DNA of 64,000 nucleotides from Calothrix sp. PCC 7716 (GTDB lineage: Bacteria; Cyanobacteriota; Cyanobacteriia; Cyanobacteriales; Nostocaceae): positions 6,204,580-6,268,579 of the forward strand of contig NZ_AP025018.1 of NCBI RefSeq assembly GCF_019977735.1, written 5' to 3'. Below are positions 53,409 to 61,673 of the stretch, piece after piece. A model generated the notes under the pieces. It had not been told where the DNA came from. It saw only the letters and a program-made list of their open reading frames with translations, and made no database searches. The stretch's first letter is position 1. Each line of letters opens with the position of its first letter. The translations under genes and the position numbers were made by a program.

Positions 53409-54377
53409 ATGTTTTTACGTCGCTTTACCCGTCTGCTATTATTGGGAGTCTTGACGTTTGCACTTATTTCGGCTTGTAGCAGGAATCTGGATGATAGTGC
53501 TACAAGCTGGAAACAGCCAATGGAAAACTGCCGAAAAGTACAACATTTGATGGGAGAAACTTGTGTCCCCCTCCATCCCCGACGAGTTGTCACACTATGG
53601 CCAAGTTTTTTGGCTAATTCGCTTGCTTTGGGGATTAAACCAATTGCAACAGCATACGATTCAGGTTTGCCTTTTCCAGAATATCTTCGAGACAAAGTAG
53701 ATGGTGTTGAATTGATTGGAAGCGTAAATGAACCAAATCTGGAGAATATTTTGCTTTTGAAGCCCGATCTCATTTTAGCTCATCCTTATGTTCTAAATCC
53801 TTATTACAAGCTGCTCTCTCGCATTGCACCTACGGTCATAATCGGAAGTTCAGATGTGCTAACTCGTCGTTGGGATCAAGATTTGCTAGACCTTGCTAAA
53901 ATCTTGAATCAAGAAGAAAGTGTCAATAAATTAATGAAAGAATATTGGCTGCGTATTGAAAAACTTAAACAAGCTTTGGGCGATCTCCGTCATCGAATGC
54001 AAGTATCAGTTGCCTCGACAAATGCATTGTCTGGAATTTGGGCTTATGGAGAAAAAAGTCCTGTTGGCACAATTATCAATGATATTAACCTACAACGTCC
54101 GGCATCACAAAAGGGAAATTTTTATTATATAGAAAACATTTCCGAAGAGCGTTTATCTGATATTGATGGTGATGTTCTCTTCTTTTTATCTTGGGGAAGC
54201 AAAACTGCTAAGGAGGCTTTAGAGAAGCTTCAAGAAAAACCTTTGTGGCGCCAACTTAAAGCAGTTCAACAAAATAAAGCATATATTGTAGATGGTTCAC
54301 ATTGGCATGATAGTGATATTATGGCAGTCAACGCAATACTTGATGATTTATTTAAATACCTAGTTAATCATTCGTAA
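53409..54377 (+). CDS. Iron-siderophore substrate-binding lipoprotein
   Basis: 322 aa; ATG at 53409 is preferred over TTG 53400. Signal peptide with lipobox LISAC, then NCRKVQHLMGETCVPLHPRR with the Cys pair, NLENILLLKPDLILAHPY, KPLWRQLKAVQQNKAYIVDG and AILDDLFKYLV. Closest relative in the window is 32467-33429, which shares RLSDIDGDV and WRQLKAVQQN. Probably co-transcribed with the truncated receptor upstream. Since the gene is intact, it may serve another receptor. One GGCGCC at 54247. Confidence 0.9.
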   Translation: MFLRRFTRLLLLGVLTFALISACSRNLDDSATSWKQPMENCRKVQHLMGETCVPLHPRRVVTLWPSFLANSLALGIKPIATAYDSGLPFPEYLRDKVDGVELIGSVNEPNLENILLLKPDLILAHPYVLNPYYKLLSRIAPTVIIGSSDVLTRRWDQDLLDLAKILNQEESVNKLMKEYWLRIEKLKQALGDLRHRMQVSVASTNALSGIWAYGEKSPVGTIINDINLQRPASQKGNFYYIENISEERLSDIDGDVLFFLSWGSKTAKEALEKLQEKPLWRQLKAVQQNKAYIVDGSHWHDSDIMAVNAILDDLFKYLVNHS

Positions 54378-54693
54378 AAATCATGCGTTGCAGAGACCGA
54401 GTGCCGGGGGCTAGCTCTACACAGAATCAATTACATGAACTAATAAAAATTTTATATTAAGTGTTTGTACTGAGTTATAATAGTCTTGTTGTTTTGGTTA
54501 AAACAAAACCCTCGACAACTCCAATAGTCAAAGTATGCGCGTCTCTAGAGGTGTATTTATTTACTGCGTCAATACCAACGTTTTTTCAATCCCACATTCC
54601 GCACAGAGTGGCGCCATATGCTTAAAAATCTGATTTAAAATTCCCCGTCGGTAAAGCTAACTATTTGGAAATATATAAATATGGAGAATGTAT
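54378..54693. other. Intergenic region, no gene seen
   Basis: About 316 bp, AT-rich, one GGCGCC at 54611. No frame or repeat of note apart from GCAGAGACCGAG near 54391, a possible fragment of the GTAGAGAC repeat family. Confidence 0.4.
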
Positions 54694-55107
54694 CTACGTG
54701 AGCAAGTCACAAACTAATTTTTTAAAGAGTGACACAGAAACTATAGTTGTCTGTACTAAAGATTGAGCTTCAGTAAAATCTAAGTCTCCAGTAATCAAAA
54801 AATCCCCATTAGCCTCAATTGCACAAGCTAAAAATTTAGCGTCCTTTTGGTCTCTTGGAAAATCAATTTCTAATTTAGGACTGATTAAAACTGTAGCATT
54901 ATCAAAAATATCATTCCAACGATTGAGTTGCTCTTGAGTTAATTTAAACTTATTTCTGGCTAAAACTTCTTTGTACTCTTGTAAAATTTATGCTGATACC
55001 ACCCATTCGATTTCTGGATTACTAACAACAAAAAGAACAACAAACTCTGGATTTCTACCAGATAAAGCCGCAGAGACTAGGATGTTAGTATCAATAATTA
55101 CTTTCAT
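54694..55107 (-). pseudogene. PIN-domain toxin with internal stop codon
   Basis: Frame from ATG 55107: MKVIIDTNILVSAALSGRNP, then WVVSA, a TAA at 54988-54990, then ILQEYKEVLARNKFKLTQEQ, DFPRDQKDAKFLACAIEANG, DFLITGDLDF. Apart from the stop it is a complete 137-codon PIN ribonuclease (acidic residues D6, E about 45, D about 95, D about 113) of the putative toxin, PIN family. A single GAA-to-TAA change would explain the stop. It overlaps the antitoxin gene by 4 nt. Confidence 0.85.
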
Positions 55108-55343
55108 TTGCCTTGACGATAAGCCTCTATCTCTGCAGCTATCTCCTCATCAGTTAATGGATTATCTTGGTGTAAAGCTTGAGTTTCTTTCAGTAACTGA
55201 CGTAATTTTTCCGCTAAGGTTTCTCTTTCAAAGTCTTCTGCTAAAACAATTACTTCAACTCTTTGTCCGGGTTTAAAAGGTAACCCTGACAAAACCATAT
55301 GATTTGGGTCTTCTATAGTGATATATCTTTTATAAGCATTCAT
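55104..55343 (-). CDS. Antitoxin of the PIN-toxin pair
   Basis: 79 aa: MNAYKRYITIEDPNHMVLSG, LPFKPGQRVEVIVLAEDFER, ETLAEKLRQLLKETQALHQD, EEIAAEIEAYRQGK. The AbrB-like beta start with a PFKPGQRVEV loop and a helical acidic tail is the usual partner of PIN toxins in cyanobacteria. Its stop overlaps the toxin start (ATGA), so the pair is an operon. With the toxin broken, the antitoxin is relaxed; it may still autoregulate. Confidence 0.85.
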   Translation of the reverse strand: MNAYKRYITIEDPNHMVLSGLPFKPGQRVEVIVLAEDFERETLAEKLRQLLKETQALHQDNPLTDEEIAAEIEAYRQGK

Positions 55344-55772
55344 AAGATTTTCTTGTAATTTAGCTTTAATTATATCGCGTTATTGGGTTTATTCAGACTC
55401 TTCGTGCTTCCTACTTGAGAAGTTCAATACTTATGTACTGAATAGCTTTGCTGAGGGTAGCTTCTTGCCAAAGCTGGCGCAACTTCCTAAATTTTACAAC
55501 ATCCATAACGAAAGTTGTCATTTCTGGCTTTAAAGCTATGTACGGTATCGTTGGGGTATTCTTCCTACTCTTAAGTAGTAAACGATTAGATCAAGCATAA
55601 CATACTTTTGTACTATATTTCATAAGAATTTTTACTTTGTCTAGTCGAAACACTCAAAAATATGCTTAAATTCTGCTTTATATATTGCTTGTGTCTATAA
55701 ATTTGTAAGCTGTGTTAAGACGGGCAAGATGCCCGTTCCACAAGATGAGATAAGATGCTACAAGATGGGTTG
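55344..55772. other. Intergenic region with a short dispersed repeat
   Basis: No gene seen. At 55716-55744 ACGGGCAAGATGCCCGTTCC belongs to the CTTGTGGAGCGGGCATCC family. Confidence 0.5.
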
Positions 55773-56654
55773 TTATAATTTGAGGTTTTTTGGGAATATA
55801 TTTGATACAGATTCTTTGAGTTCTGGGCGTGTTAGCAAGCCTTGGGATGGGCTGAATAAGAAGGCTAAGATGAAGAATGAACCTGTTACTAATACTATTG
55901 TGGCGCCTGATGGTGCATCTAAATGGTAGCTTAGATACATTCCTAATACGCTGGATAATACACCGATGATGGAACCTAGCACCATCATGATGTGTAATTT
56001 TCTTACTAGTAGGTAAGCGGTGCTTGGTGGTCCTATTAACATGGCAATAACTAAACCGGCGCCTACTGTTTGCAATGAAACAACAACCGCAATAGTCATG
56101 GCAACTACTAAACCTAAATAATAAAACTGTACTGGCATTCCATCAGCTTGGGCGCCGAGGGGGTCGAATGTATAGTATAGTAATTCTTTGAAAAATAAAA
56201 ACACTAATGCTAAGACTATTAGTGTTGTAATTAGGGTCATTTTCATATCTTCTTCGTTGACCCCAAGGATATTTCCGAATAGAATATCCATTAAATCAAG
56301 TTTGTTGGCGCCGGGTAGTACTTTGAGTAATGTTACACCTAATGCTGTAAATATAGATAGAATAATTGCCATTGCTGTATCTAATTTTAAACGCGATTGC
56401 GATTCTATCCAAGCTAAACCGAGGGCACTAATTACTCCGGCAATAAAGGCGCCTAACGATAGAGAAACTCCCATTACATATGCTATGGGCAGTCCTGGTA
56501 AAATTGAGTGGGATATTGCATGAGACATCATCCCCATCTGCTGCACAATCATATAACTACCCACTACAGCGCAGAGAATGCCCATTAAGATACCAACTAT
56601 AATGGCATTCACCATAAACTCTGAGCGTAAAGGTTCTAGAAACCAATTTAACAT
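55773..56654 (-). CDS. Mn/Zn-type ABC transporter permease (TroCD/ZnuB family)
   Basis: 293 aa with eight or nine hydrophobic segments over the full length, starting MLNWFLEPLRSEFMVNAIIV. Family motifs: VGSYMIVQQMGMMSHAISHS, LPGLPIAYVMGV, VGAGLVIAMLIGPPSTAYLL, with the histidines of the translocation pathway. It forms the membrane channel of a metal uptake system with the ATPase at 56964 and the binding protein at 57993. A 309-bp gap filled with six 31-bp repeats separates it from the ATPase gene, unusual inside a transporter operon. Metal specificity is not fixed by this subunit. Confidence 0.92.
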   Translation of the reverse strand: MLNWFLEPLRSEFMVNAIIVGILMGILCAVVGSYMIVQQMGMMSHAISHSILPGLPIAYVMGVSLSLGAFIAGVISALGLAWIESQSRLKLDTAMAIILSIFTALGVTLLKVLPGANKLDLMDILFGNILGVNEEDMKMTLITTLIVLALVFLFFKELLYYTFDPLGAQADGMPVQFYYLGLVVAMTIAVVVSLQTVGAGLVIAMLIGPPSTAYLLVRKLHIMMVLGSIIGVLSSVLGMYLSYHLDAPSGATIVLVTGSFFILAFLFSPSQGLLTRPELKESVSNIFPKNLKL

Positions 56655-56761
56655 TTGTTATTTCCTCTGATTATAAAGACTTTACCTGGGAGCATAGCTA
56701 TTTTGTCGGAATATAATTTGTCATTCTGAGCGCAGCGAAGAATCTTAGTTACATTTGAGTT

Positions 56762-56947
56762 TTTTAAGATGCTTCGTGCCTCAGCATGACAGTTTTAAGA
56801 TGCTTCGTGCCTCAGCATGACAGTTTTAAGATGCTTCGTGCCTCAGCATGACAGTTTTAAGATGCTTCGTGCCTCAGCATGACAGTTTTAAGATGCTTCG
56901 TGCCTCAGCATGACAGTTTTAAGATGCTTTGTGCCTCAGCATGACAG
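56762..56947. repeat. Six 31-bp tandem repeats between ATPase and permease genes
   Basis: Unit TTTTAAGATGCTTCGTGCCT plus CAGCATGACAG, period exactly 31 (56762, 56793, 56824, 56855, 56886, 56917); the last has one change (TTTGTGCC). There are no spacers, so it is not a CRISPR array. Related to 22601-22700 and 61085-61200. Confidence 0.95.
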
Positions 56948-56963
56948 TTTGAGATGTTCTACT

Positions 56964-57683
56964 TTACTTTCCCATTAAACCTAGCGACATTCCGTATGCT
57001 TGCTGAATATTACTTGGTGTAAATACTTCGCTTTTAGAGCCTAAAGCTATTAATTCTTTATTTAGCAGTAACAGTTTATCGTAATAGTTTAATGTTTCGC
57101 CTAAATCATGGTTGATTACTAGTAATGTCTTTCCTTCGCTCTTAAGTTCCTGAAAGACTTGGAATATTACATCCTCTGTTTTCTTATCTACCCCTGTAAA
57201 TGGCTCATCGAATAAAAATAAGTCTGCTTGCTTTGCTAACGCGCGCGCGATAAATACTCTCTGCTGCTGTCCACCCGATAATTCCCCAATTTGGCGCCCT
57301 TTTAACCCTGCCATTCCCACTTTTTCTAAAGCTGTAGCAGCTAACTCAATAGACATTCGACTCGGTTGACGAAACAACCCCGTTTTCACCGTCCGCGCCA
57401 TCATCACAACATCCCATACTGTAGTAGGATAATCCCAGTCGATGTTAGCACGTTGAGGCACATAAGCAGTTTTAGATAAAATTCGCCGTAACAACTGCCC
57501 GTTGAACTTAACTACTCCACTCACTACAGGTATCAAACCCAGCATGGCTTTCACCATCGTACTTTTCCCGGCGCCGTTGGGACCAATAATACCAGCTATT
57601 TGACCAGAATTAAGGTTGAAACTAACACCTTGCAATGCGTAGCTCCCTCGGTAACGAACTGACAAGTTTTCTACTTCTATCAT
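56964..57683 (-). CDS. Mn/Zn-type ABC transporter ATP-binding protein
   Basis: 239 aa. Walker A GIIGPNGAGKSTMVKAML, Q-loop region TAYVPQRANIDWDYPTTVWD, signature LSGGQQQRVFIARAL, Walker B LFLFDEPFTGVDKKT, switch NHDLGETLNYYD. The PQRxxIDWDYPTTVWDVVMM stretch is typical of the SitB/TroB/MntB group for Mn, Fe or Zn rather than of ZnuC. Divergent from the binding protein gene with a shared 309-bp control region. Energises import through the permease at 55773. Confidence 0.92.
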   Translation of the reverse strand: MIEVENLSVRYRGSYALQGVSFNLNSGQIAGIIGPNGAGKSTMVKAMLGLIPVVSGVVKFNGQLLRRILSKTAYVPQRANIDWDYPTTVWDVVMMARTVKTGLFRQPSRMSIELAATALEKVGMAGLKGRQIGELSGGQQQRVFIARALAKQADLFLFDEPFTGVDKKTEDVIFQVFQELKSEGKTLLVINHDLGETLNYYDKLLLLNKELIALGSKSEVFTPSNIQQAYGMSLGLMGK

Positions 57684-57796
57684 CTATTTGACTCCCGCTA
57701 GCCCCTTTCCATAAATTGGTAACAACGTAGCTTATTATACATAAATTGCTAGTAGCAAATAATAAAAGCTAGCATTAAGCTTCAACTATTTTTACA

Positions 57797-57813
57797 ATAA
57801 TGATTATCATTCA
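57797..57813. promoter_or_regulatory. Fur/Zur-like palindrome in a divergent promoter
   Basis: ATAATGATTATCATTCA, read on the other strand TGATAATCATTAT, is close to both the Fur core and the cyanobacterial Zur box pattern. It lies between the divergent ATPase and SBP genes and may control both. Confidence 0.6.
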
Positions 57814-57992
57814 AATGTAATATTGTCTATAATTTCATTCAAGTCGAATACGCTACTATAGCTAAATGTGTTTGAATAACTCAACTTGATTGGCAAAGTA
57901 CAGTATTCGACTTGAGTTTAAAAATTTCTTTAGAATTATTGATACTCAGTCTCAATAGTTAACAGTCCACAGTAAATTAGCAGGCATTAATT

Positions 57993-59012
57993 ATGAAGGT
58001 GTTTAGAGGAGTTGAAAGAAATTCGTTTTGGGGCGCCGCATTTATTGCAGTAGCGCTAAGTATAACAGGTTGCGCTGAGTCCACGCCAACATCACAAGCA
58101 ACCGCTAGTCCCGAAGCTACGAGTGCTGCATCTCCCGCTGCAAATACCAGTACAGGTAAACTAAAAGTAGTTGCATCATATAGCGTACCCTGTAACCTTG
58201 TGCAAGAAGTTGCTCAAGATAAAGTAGACCTCAACTGTTTAATTGAACCAGCACAAGACCCCCATGTCTATGAAGCAACTCCAAAAGACCGACAAGCTAT
58301 TGATGAAGCGAATATTGTCTTTTATGGAGGAATACAGTTTGAGCCTGCCATAGTAGATATGGTACAAGCAAGTAAAAGTACGGCGCCTAAAATTGCTTTG
58401 AACGAAATAGCAGCTCCTGCTGGTGAACGTCTTTCATTAGAAGAAGACGGCAAAAAAGAAGAAGACCCCCATGTTTGGCATGATGTCAAAAATGGAATCG
58501 ACATGGTAGAGGCAATTAGAACTAACCTAGCAAAAGTAGACAGTGCAAACGCCGATTTTTATAATAAAAATGCTGATGCACTCGTTGCAAAGCTAAAGAA
58601 ACTTGACGCTTGGGTACCTCAACAAATAGCGACCATTCCAGCAAACCAACGTCGTTTAGTAACAACACACGACGCATTAGGTTACTTTGCCAAAGCATAT
58701 GGTTTGAAAGTAGAAGGAACATTAGTAGGAGTTTCCACTGAAGAAGAACCCACAGCAGCCAAAGTAAAATCTCTCTCAGATGGAATCAAAAAAGCTAAAG
58801 TTCCTACAATATTTGCAGAATTAACAGCAAACGACAAAGTACTTAAGACAGTAGCAAAAGAAGCGAACGTCAAAATCTCCGAAAGACCCATAGTCGCTGA
58901 TGGACTTGGTGATAAAGGTACTCCTGAAGCTACTTATGTAGGAATGATTGAATCTAATACCTGTACCATCGTCAATAACCTAGGTGGTAAATGTACTGCG
59001 TTTAAACCATAG
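57993..59012 (+). CDS. Metal-binding ABC lipoprotein (TroA/ZnuA class)
   Basis: 339 aa cluster A-I binding protein. Lipobox SITGC, a Ser/Ala/Thr/Pro linker, then conserved metal ligands: His in QDPHVYEATP, His in EDPHVWHD, His in TTHDALGYFAKAYG and Asp in VADGLGDKG. Three His plus Asp matches TroA/ZnuA; Mn-type PsaA/MntC proteins have Glu in the third place. There is an acidic stretch (LEEDGKKEED) but no His-rich loop as in many ZnuA. Zn is therefore somewhat favoured, with Mn possible since the ATPase is of the SitB type. Divergent from its ATPase and permease genes. Confidence 0.9.
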   Translation: MKVFRGVERNSFWGAAFIAVALSITGCAESTPTSQATASPEATSAASPAANTSTGKLKVVASYSVPCNLVQEVAQDKVDLNCLIEPAQDPHVYEATPKDRQAIDEANIVFYGGIQFEPAIVDMVQASKSTAPKIALNEIAAPAGERLSLEEDGKKEEDPHVWHDVKNGIDMVEAIRTNLAKVDSANADFYNKNADALVAKLKKLDAWVPQQIATIPANQRRLVTTHDALGYFAKAYGLKVEGTLVGVSTEEEPTAAKVKSLSDGIKKAKVPTIFAELTANDKVLKTVAKEANVKISERPIVADGLGDKGTPEATYVGMIESNTCTIVNNLGGKCTAFKP

Positions 59013-59040
59013 GGTTTCCCAATCATATAAAAACGTAAAT

Positions 59041-59068
59041 GTAGAGACGCGATATATCGCGTCTCTAC
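59041..59068. repeat. Hairpin repeat GTAGAGACGCG...CGCGTCTCTAC
   Basis: Perfect 28-bp palindrome 29 nt after the SBP stop and followed by GATTTTTT, so it may act as terminator. Same family as 22183 and 61303. Confidence 0.8.
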
Positions 59069-59101
59069 AATGTGTGATTTTTTACAAATAATTTATAATA
59101 C

Positions 59102-59686
59102 CTACATATGTAATTTATTTAAAACAATTTCTCGATTGGTTTGAAGATTCTCAAAGTCAGGCTTCATCGCAATGGCTTTATCAAAAGATGCTAATGACTC
59201 TTGATAACGACCAAGATTAAATAAAGCATCTCCTTGGTTATTCCAAGCAAGTACTTCTCCTGATATTCCCCATTTTTTATTACCGAAGAGTGCATATTTA
59301 CATGATTTCAATGCTTCTGAGTATCTTTGTAAAGCACTTAATACTCCACAACGGTTTGCTAATACTAGAGAATATTCTGAGTCAATCAATAAAGCGTGAT
59401 TATAGGTATTTAATGCTTCTGAGTAGCGACCTAGTTTAAATAATTTCTCGCCTCGATTGTTCCATGATATAATATCGTCCGGATTTAACATTATCGCTAA
59501 ATTACAAACTTTGATTCCTTCTTCTCCAGATAAAAGTTTACAGTATTGGGGTATTAAACGAATATCTACGGCGCCGGGAGCTATGTCCATATTATCCATC
59601 GGGCTTGAATCTGAAGCGTATACTGGTTTAATCAGAAATAAGATTGTGGTTATAATTATTACTATTATCCGTAAATAATATTTCAT
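59102..59686 (-). CDS. Exported TPR-repeat protein
   Basis: 194 aa with a signal peptide (IIVIIITTILFLIKPVYA). Three TPR units follow: WNNRGEKLFKLGRYSEALNT, LANRCGVLSALQRYSEALKS and WNNQGDALFNLGRYQESLAS, then FDKAIAMKPDF. TPRs mediate protein-protein contacts; partner and location (periplasm or lumen) are unknown. Convergent with the metal SBP gene, across a hairpin repeat. Normal length for small cyanobacterial TPR proteins. Confidence 0.82.
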   Translation of the reverse strand: MKYYLRIIVIIITTILFLIKPVYASDSSPMDNMDIAPGAVDIRLIPQYCKLLSGEEGIKVCNLAIMLNPDDIISWNNRGEKLFKLGRYSEALNTYNHALLIDSEYSLVLANRCGVLSALQRYSEALKSCKYALFGNKKWGISGEVLAWNNQGDALFNLGRYQESLASFDKAIAMKPDFENLQTNREIVLNKLHM

Positions 59687-59711
59687 GTGTGTTGTTGATA
59701 TATTTTAATTT

Positions 59712-59770
59712 GGTGCGTGGCGCTACAGGGTTATTTTTTTCTTTGAAGGGTTGTTGGTGGCGCCACGCAC
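59712..59770. repeat. Inverted repeat GGTGCGTGGCGC...GGCGCCACGCACC
   Basis: Imperfect 15-bp arms with a 29-nt loop between the TPR and MFS genes; one arm contains GGCGCC. REP-like. Confidence 0.7.
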
Positions 59771-59866
59771 CCTACTGTAATCAAAAATAATTATAAATGC
59801 TGTTCAAAAGCATACATCTTTAAGGGTATTCTATAGAATATTGCATTACTACACGGCAATATACAG

Positions 59867-61078
59867 ATGAGTGTTACAAAAGGGCAACCTCCTCGGAAGA
59901 ATAAGTTTTTCGCGAATATTCAGCGCATTCCCCGTAATGTTTGGGTACTCGGTTTTGTAAGCTTACTTACTGATATTAGTTCAGAAACGGTTAATTCGCT
60001 ATTGCCATTATTTCTCGTTTCGACGTTCCAAACTGGAGTTCTCACAATTGGAATTATTGAGGGTATTGCCGAAGCGACTGCTGCTATCGTCAAAATGTTC
60101 TCTGGTGTGATAAGTGATTATTTCGCGAGTCGTAAGAGTTTGGCAGTGATAGGATATGGACTTTCGACGCTGGTAAAACCTTTATTTGCGCTTGCTACTA
60201 GTCCTGCTTGGATTTTAGCAGCTAGGTTTGGCGACCGTGTTGGTAAGGGTATTCGAGTGGCGCCTCGTGATGCTTTAGTCGCAGATGATACACCAGAAGA
60301 AATACGCGGCGCCGCTTATGGGTTGAGGCAGTCACTTGATACTATTGGTGCTTTCTTGGGACCAGTGTTGGCATTTGGCTTAATGGCAGCTTCGGGAAAT
60401 AACTTCCGCTTTGTATTTTGGTCTTCTTTGGCGCCTGGAATTATTGCAGTAATTTTACTAGCATTCGGTGTACGTGAAAGAATAAGAGGAAAATCACAGG
60501 AATCAAAACGACAGCCATTAAATTGGAAAATACTTGGTAGACTTGACCGCAAATACTGGATGTTAGTAGCTGTAGCATTACTATTTAATCTTGGAAACTC
60601 TAGCAACGCTTTTCTATTACTGCGCGCTTCTTCTGTTGGGATATCAGATGCTTTTGTACCACTTACTCTATTAGTAGTGAATTTCAGTTACTGTTTTAGC
60701 GCTTACCCCGCAGGAGTACTATCTGACCATTTAGGGCGAGTAAAGCTGTTAGTAACAGGATTTCTGCTATACGCTTTAGTCTATCTAGGATTTGCATTTG
60801 CTCAAACACAATGGCAAATATGGACATTATTCGCACTCTATGGTCTTCACCTAGGCATCAGCAAAGGAATATTATCAGCATTAATTGCCGATAGAGTACC
60901 AAGAGAACTACGAGGAACAGGATTTGGTTTTATTAACCTAGCAACAGGTATCTCACTCCTATTCGCAAGTCTCATCGCTGGTGGACTTTGGCAATATTAC
61001 GGCGCCCATGCCACATTCATCGCTGGTAGTATATTTGCATTGGCAGCAACCATAATGTTGATATTGGAAGAAAAATAA
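59867..61078 (+). CDS. MFS transporter
   Basis: 403 aa with twelve predicted hydrophobic segments. LGFVSLLTDISSETVNSLLP at the start and the loop motif RFGDRVGKGIRVAPRDALVA, plus IRGAAYGLRQSLDTIGAFLG, are typical of a broad MFS subgroup of small-molecule or drug exporters in bacteria and cyanobacteria. GVLSDHLGRVKLLV is the repeat motif of the second half. Substrate not predictable. Siderophore export by MFS proteins is known in other systems, but nothing here shows it. Confidence 0.88.
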   Translation: MSVTKGQPPRKNKFFANIQRIPRNVWVLGFVSLLTDISSETVNSLLPLFLVSTFQTGVLTIGIIEGIAEATAAIVKMFSGVISDYFASRKSLAVIGYGLSTLVKPLFALATSPAWILAARFGDRVGKGIRVAPRDALVADDTPEEIRGAAYGLRQSLDTIGAFLGPVLAFGLMAASGNNFRFVFWSSLAPGIIAVILLAFGVRERIRGKSQESKRQPLNWKILGRLDRKYWMLVAVALLFNLGNSSNAFLLLRASSVGISDAFVPLTLLVVNFSYCFSAYPAGVLSDHLGRVKLLVTGFLLYALVYLGFAFAQTQWQIWTLFALYGLHLGISKGILSALIADRVPRELRGTGFGFINLATGISLLFASLIAGGLWQYYGAHATFIAGSIFALAATIMLILEEK

Positions 61079-61084
61079 CCAAAC

Positions 61085-61200
61085 GGCGCCCATCCTGTCA
61101 TGCTGAGGCACGAAGCATCTCAATACTCCTGTCATGCGAAGGCGCCCATCCTGTCATGCTGAGGCACGAAGCATCTCAATACTCCTGTCATGCTGAGGGA
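61085..61200. repeat. Two 56-bp direct repeats (GGCGCCCATCCTGTCATGCT)
   Basis: Units at 61085 and 61141 contain the inverse of the GATGCTTCGTGCCTCAGCAT motif seen at 56762 and end in a partial third copy. No gene in 61079-61346. Confidence 0.85.
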
Positions 61201-61302
61201 CATAAACGGAGTTTTCCCGCTTTCTTAGCATCTTCTACCATGCATTAATCAATAAATTTAATGTACATACAAACGATAAAAAAATGTAAAAATTATATCT
61301 AC

Positions 61303-61331
61303 GTAGAGACCGTATTTAATTCGGTCTCTAC
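61303..61331. repeat. Hairpin repeat GTAGAGACCG...CGGTCTCTAC
   Basis: Variant of the 22183/59041 family; the stem change C/G is compensated on both sides. Could terminate the operon ending at 61347 on the minus strand. Confidence 0.75.
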
Positions 61332-61346
61332 AACGCACCCAAGCGT

Positions 61347-61673
61347 TTACGCTTGCGCTATTGGTGTTACCCAACCACCTGTGGCATAACGAATAGCATC
61401 AGTATTTATCCGGAGTGCCAGCTCATCAACCCTTTCCTCTAAATCTGGAGGAGTATCTGTAACCACTCCGTGCCAAAATAATGCGTGAATTTCCGTATGT
61501 TTTGGATATTGCATTTGTACCAATTCTGGCTTAAATCTTAGTTCCTTTGCAATGTCCATCAACTCAGCAACATCTACTAAAGCAAGGTTCACCGATAGAA
61601 ACCGTTTCCCTTTTTCTGGAATGGCACCTAATATTTTTATTCCCTCAATTGTCGATTTTAGTGTTGCTATCAT
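61347..61673 (-). CDS. Hypothetical protein, third gene of small operon
   Basis: 108 aa: MIATLKSTIEGIKILGAIPE, LSVNLALVDVAELMDIAKEL, RFKPELVQMQYPKHTEIHAL, FWHGVVTDTPPDLEERVDEL, then ATGGWVTPIA. Soluble alpha/beta-looking protein, no recognised family. Overlaps the preceding gene by 29 nt, so the two are translationally coupled. May be a partner in a small toxin-antitoxin-like or plasmid-type module; this is inference from gene layout only. Confidence 0.6.
   Translation of the reverse strand: MIATLKSTIEGIKILGAIPEKGKRFLSVNLALVDVAELMDIAKELRFKPELVQMQYPKHTEIHALFWHGVVTDTPPDLEERVDELALRINTDAIRYATGGWVTPIAQA

Noticed and set aside
600-54400. A siderophore biosynthesis cluster
   Set aside because: No NRPS, PKS or NIS synthetase genes are visible; only uptake, regulation and possible export genes are present.
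56762-56947. Regular 31-bp repeats resembling a CRISPR array
   Set aside because: Units are directly adjacent without unique spacers and no cas genes are near; it is a plain tandem repeat.
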